From Nitrospiria bacterium (GTDB lineage Bacteria > Nitrospirota > Nitrospiria > JACQBZ01): a DNA stretch of 34,996 nucleotides. Location: NCBI GenBank assembly GCA_035498035.1, contig DATKAN010000064.1, positions 1 through 34,996 of the forward strand. The letters are read 5' to 3'. Numbering within the stretch: position 1 is the stretch's first letter; every line of letters starts with the position of its first letter. Made by a program: the position numbers and the translations under genes. Positions 33,167 through 34,996 of this stretch are shown in pieces. The notes below the pieces were generated by a model. That model saw nothing but the letters and a program-made list of their open reading frames with translations. It made no database searches and was not told the origin of the DNA.

Positions 33167-34684
33167 ATGCAGAGCCGCCGAATACTCATAAACGCAATGA
33201 TGTCCGTGGCGCAGGTTATACTGATCACGGCCGTCCAATTCATTCTTTACCGGCTTTTGCTTAAGACCATCGGGATCGAAAGGTTGGGGATCTGGTCTGT
33301 CGTGCTCGCCACGACCTCCGTGGCCCAGATTGCCAACCTGGGTTTATCGGCCGGCGTTGTCAAGTTCGTCGCCAAGTATCTCGCCCGCGGGGAGGAAGAA
33401 ACCGTGGTCGCGGTGATACAAACAACGGTTATTTCGCTCGGCCTCTTTTTCGCTTTGATTCTGGTCGTCGTCTATTCGGTGATCGGCATGCTGTTGGGCC
33501 TCGTCGTTCCGACGGCCCACCTTAAGGAAGCGCTTTCGATCGTTCCGTTCGCCTTGCTGTCGTTGTGGATCACGGTGCTTGCCGGCGTCTATCAGGCCGG
33601 GCTCGACGGTTACCAGCGCATCGATCTCCGAAGCAAGCTGCTCATGTCCGTTTCGGTCGTCAACCTCATCGTATGCTATGTCCTGGTTCCCAAGTTCGGA
33701 TTAATGGGTCTGGCGTACGCGCAAGTGGCGCAATCCGGCCTTTTATTGATCGGAAGCGGCCTCGTTCTTAAACGCCGACTTCCGGTATTGCCGCTCATCC
33801 CCAGTCGTTGGAATCGTGAAGTATTCAGGGAAATGCTCGGTTACGGATTGAACTTTCAGGTCATAACAATCAGCCAGATGCTCTGCGACCCGATTACCAA
33901 GTCGCTTCTTTCGAAATTCGGCGGGCTTTCGATGACAGGTTTTTATGAGATGGCCGGCCGGATGGTCATGCAGGTGCGGGCCATGATCGTCTCGGCCAAT
34001 CAGGTGCTCACCCCCGCCTTCGCCGACCTGGAAGTGAGAAATCCCGAGATGATTCGGAAGTTGTATAAAGATTCCTTCCGCTTGATTCTGTATGTGGCCG
34101 TTCCTTCATACGCAGCCCTGATCGCCTTTATCCCCATCCTATCTGAATTGTGGATCGGCCATTATGAAAAAGTATTTATTCTATTCTCCGTCCTTCTCGC
34201 CGCCGGCTCGTTTGTAAATACCCTGGCGGGTCCGGCTTATTTTGTGAACCTGGGGACCGGAGAACTCCGCTGGAACACCTGGGCACACGTCATCATCGGC
34301 GTCTCGAACCTGGCCCTGGGATGGTTTTTCGGAGGCATCCTCGGAGGAAAGGCCGTCGTGATCGCCTGGGTAATTTCATTGACGGCCGGCAGCCTCGTCA
34401 TTCCTTTCTCTTACCACTATAAAAATAAGATCCCGGTCGTCGATTTGGTTTCAAAAGAGAATGGGCGAATCTTGTTGGCAAGCCTCCTCGGCCTGTTTTT
34501 TTCGCTACTGTTCTATAATCAAATGAACCACCGGCTGGCCCCTCTTGTGCTTGCGGCCCTTTGCGTCTTTTTCTTCTCCGCGATCCTGGTTGTCCCCATC
34601 TGGCTCCATCCCATGCGAAAACGATCCATGGCATGGATCGCCGATGAGTTCCTGCAAGTGCGAAAGGTCATGGCGGAGAAATGA
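33167..34684 (+). CDS. Wzx-type polysaccharide flippase (MOP superfamily)
   Basis: A 505-residue inner-membrane protein with about 12-14 hydrophobic helices. The N-terminal pattern ([55 protein letters not shown]) is typical of RfbX/Wzx proteins, which flip undecaprenyl-linked repeat units to the periplasm. It fits with the Wzy-like and Wzc-like proteins upstream, implying a Wzx/Wzy-dependent pathway. It starts just after the FkbM gene and overlaps the glycosyltransferase start by 4 bases (ATGA). Confidence 0.9.
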   Translation: MQSRRILINAMMSVAQVILITAVQFILYRLLLKTIGIERLGIWSVVLATTSVAQIANLGLSAGVVKFVAKYLARGEEETVVAVIQTTVISLGLFFALILVVVYSVIGMLLGLVVPTAHLKEALSIVPFALLSLWITVLAGVYQAGLDGYQRIDLRSKLLMSVSVVNLIVCYVLVPKFGLMGLAYAQVAQSGLLLIGSGLVLKRRLPVLPLIPSRWNREVFREMLGYGLNFQVITISQMLCDPITKSLLSKFGGLSMTGFYEMAGRMVMQVRAMIVSANQVLTPAFADLEVRNPEMIRKLYKDSFRLILYVAVPSYAALIAFIPILSELWIGHYEKVFILFSVLLAAGSFVNTLAGPAYFVNLGTGELRWNTWAHVIIGVSNLALGWFFGGILGGKAVVIAWVISLTAGSLVIPFSYHYKNKIPVVDLVSKENGRILLASLLGLFFSLLFYNQMNHRLAPLVLAALCVFFFSAILVVPIWLHPMRKRSMAWIADEFLQVRKVMAEK

Positions 34685-34996
34685 AAAAATTCACGTCCCA
34701 GGAAATAAAAGACTTTGTCTCGAAACCCCTCTTTGATGAAAGAACAATTCTAAACAAAGATCCATCCTGGCCGAAAATTACGATTGTTACACCTTCTTAT
34801 AATCAAGGTCGTTTCTTAGAACAAACAATTCTTTCTGTCTTAAATCAGAATTATCCAAACCTCGAGTACATCATCATGGATGGTGGTTCCAGTGATAACA
34901 GTGTGGAGATCATTCGAAAATACGAGAAGTACTTGTGTCGCTGGATATCTAAGCCCGATGAGGGTCAAGCGGCTGCTATTGCTGATGGTTTTTGCA
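34681..34996 (+). CDS. Glycosyltransferase family 2, N-terminal part (cut by window end)
   Basis: The open frame from ATG 34681 runs off the window after 105 codons. It reads [20 protein letters not shown], then [19 protein letters not shown] and [14 protein letters not shown], the GT-A nucleotide-sugar binding start of family 2 glycosyltransferases (first Asp pair region in MDGGSSDNS). The first ~30 residues are a short leader. It overlaps the flippase stop (ATGA). The DNA is clearly AT-rich. Donor and acceptor cannot be predicted; the DxD/catalytic-base region lies beyond the edge. Confidence 0.9.
   Translation, partial: MKKFTSQEIKDFVSKPLFDERTILNKDPSWPKITIVTPSYNQGRFLEQTILSVLNQNYPNLEYIIMDGGSSDNSVEIIRKYEKYLCRWISKPDEGQAAAIADGFC

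Noticed and set aside
24580-34996. Exosortase/PEP-CTERM system in the exopolysaccharide locus
   Set aside because: The locus style is similar, but no exosortase or PEP-CTERM protein is present in the window.

Overview
The window looks like a chromosomal segment of a high-GC, Gram-negative, environmental bacterium. An outer-membrane beta-barrel with a signal peptide, a Wza-like export protein, sigma-54 signalling, HD-GYP signalling and CIRCE-controlled groESL all fit a deep-branching diderm. The Nitrospirota or a deltaproteobacterial-type lineage are my best guesses from gene order and protein style; no marker in the window settles this. Many genes start with GTG.

Layout. Positions 1-1386 (minus strand) hold a tRNA-Glu and a ferritin-like/VIT1 iron-transport fusion. 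Positions 1568-6751 are a rightward translation operon: ffh, rpsP, khpA, rimM, trmD, rplS, rnhB, yraN. It runs on through a small unknown protein into ftsE-ftsX (to 8708), then an EnvC-like murein hydrolase activator and a CtpA-type protease: an envelope and division block. Positions 11537-13717 are groES-groEL with a textbook promoter, a perfect CIRCE operator and a strong terminator. trxA (own promoter) and recN follow.

From 15894 to 24202 everything reads leftward. First come regulators: a 48-residue membrane protein, an HD-GYP response regulator with a good sigma-54 promoter in front of it, an NtrC-type sigma-54 activator and a PP2C phosphatase. Next is a DNA-damage block: lexA, an 82-residue protein, a radical-SAM/helix-hairpin-helix protein, a Cys-rich protein and dinB. 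lexA is preceded by an inverted repeat that may be its operator.

From about 24372 to the window end a rightward exopolysaccharide locus runs: outer-membrane barrel, SLBB export protein, Wzc-like chain-length/tyrosine-kinase protein, PHP phosphatase, O-antigen-ligase/TPR protein, two methyltransferases, a Wzx flippase and a GT2 glycosyltransferase cut by the window edge. The last 3.5 kb is visibly richer in A+T than the first part of the locus.

The most unusual feature is intergenic. At four junctions, arrays of degenerate 7-bp units face each other as inverted pairs. At a fifth, a single array supplies the end of one gene and the ribosome-binding site and start codon of the next. A separate ~80-bp repeat occurs in inverted orientation at two places inside the translation operon.
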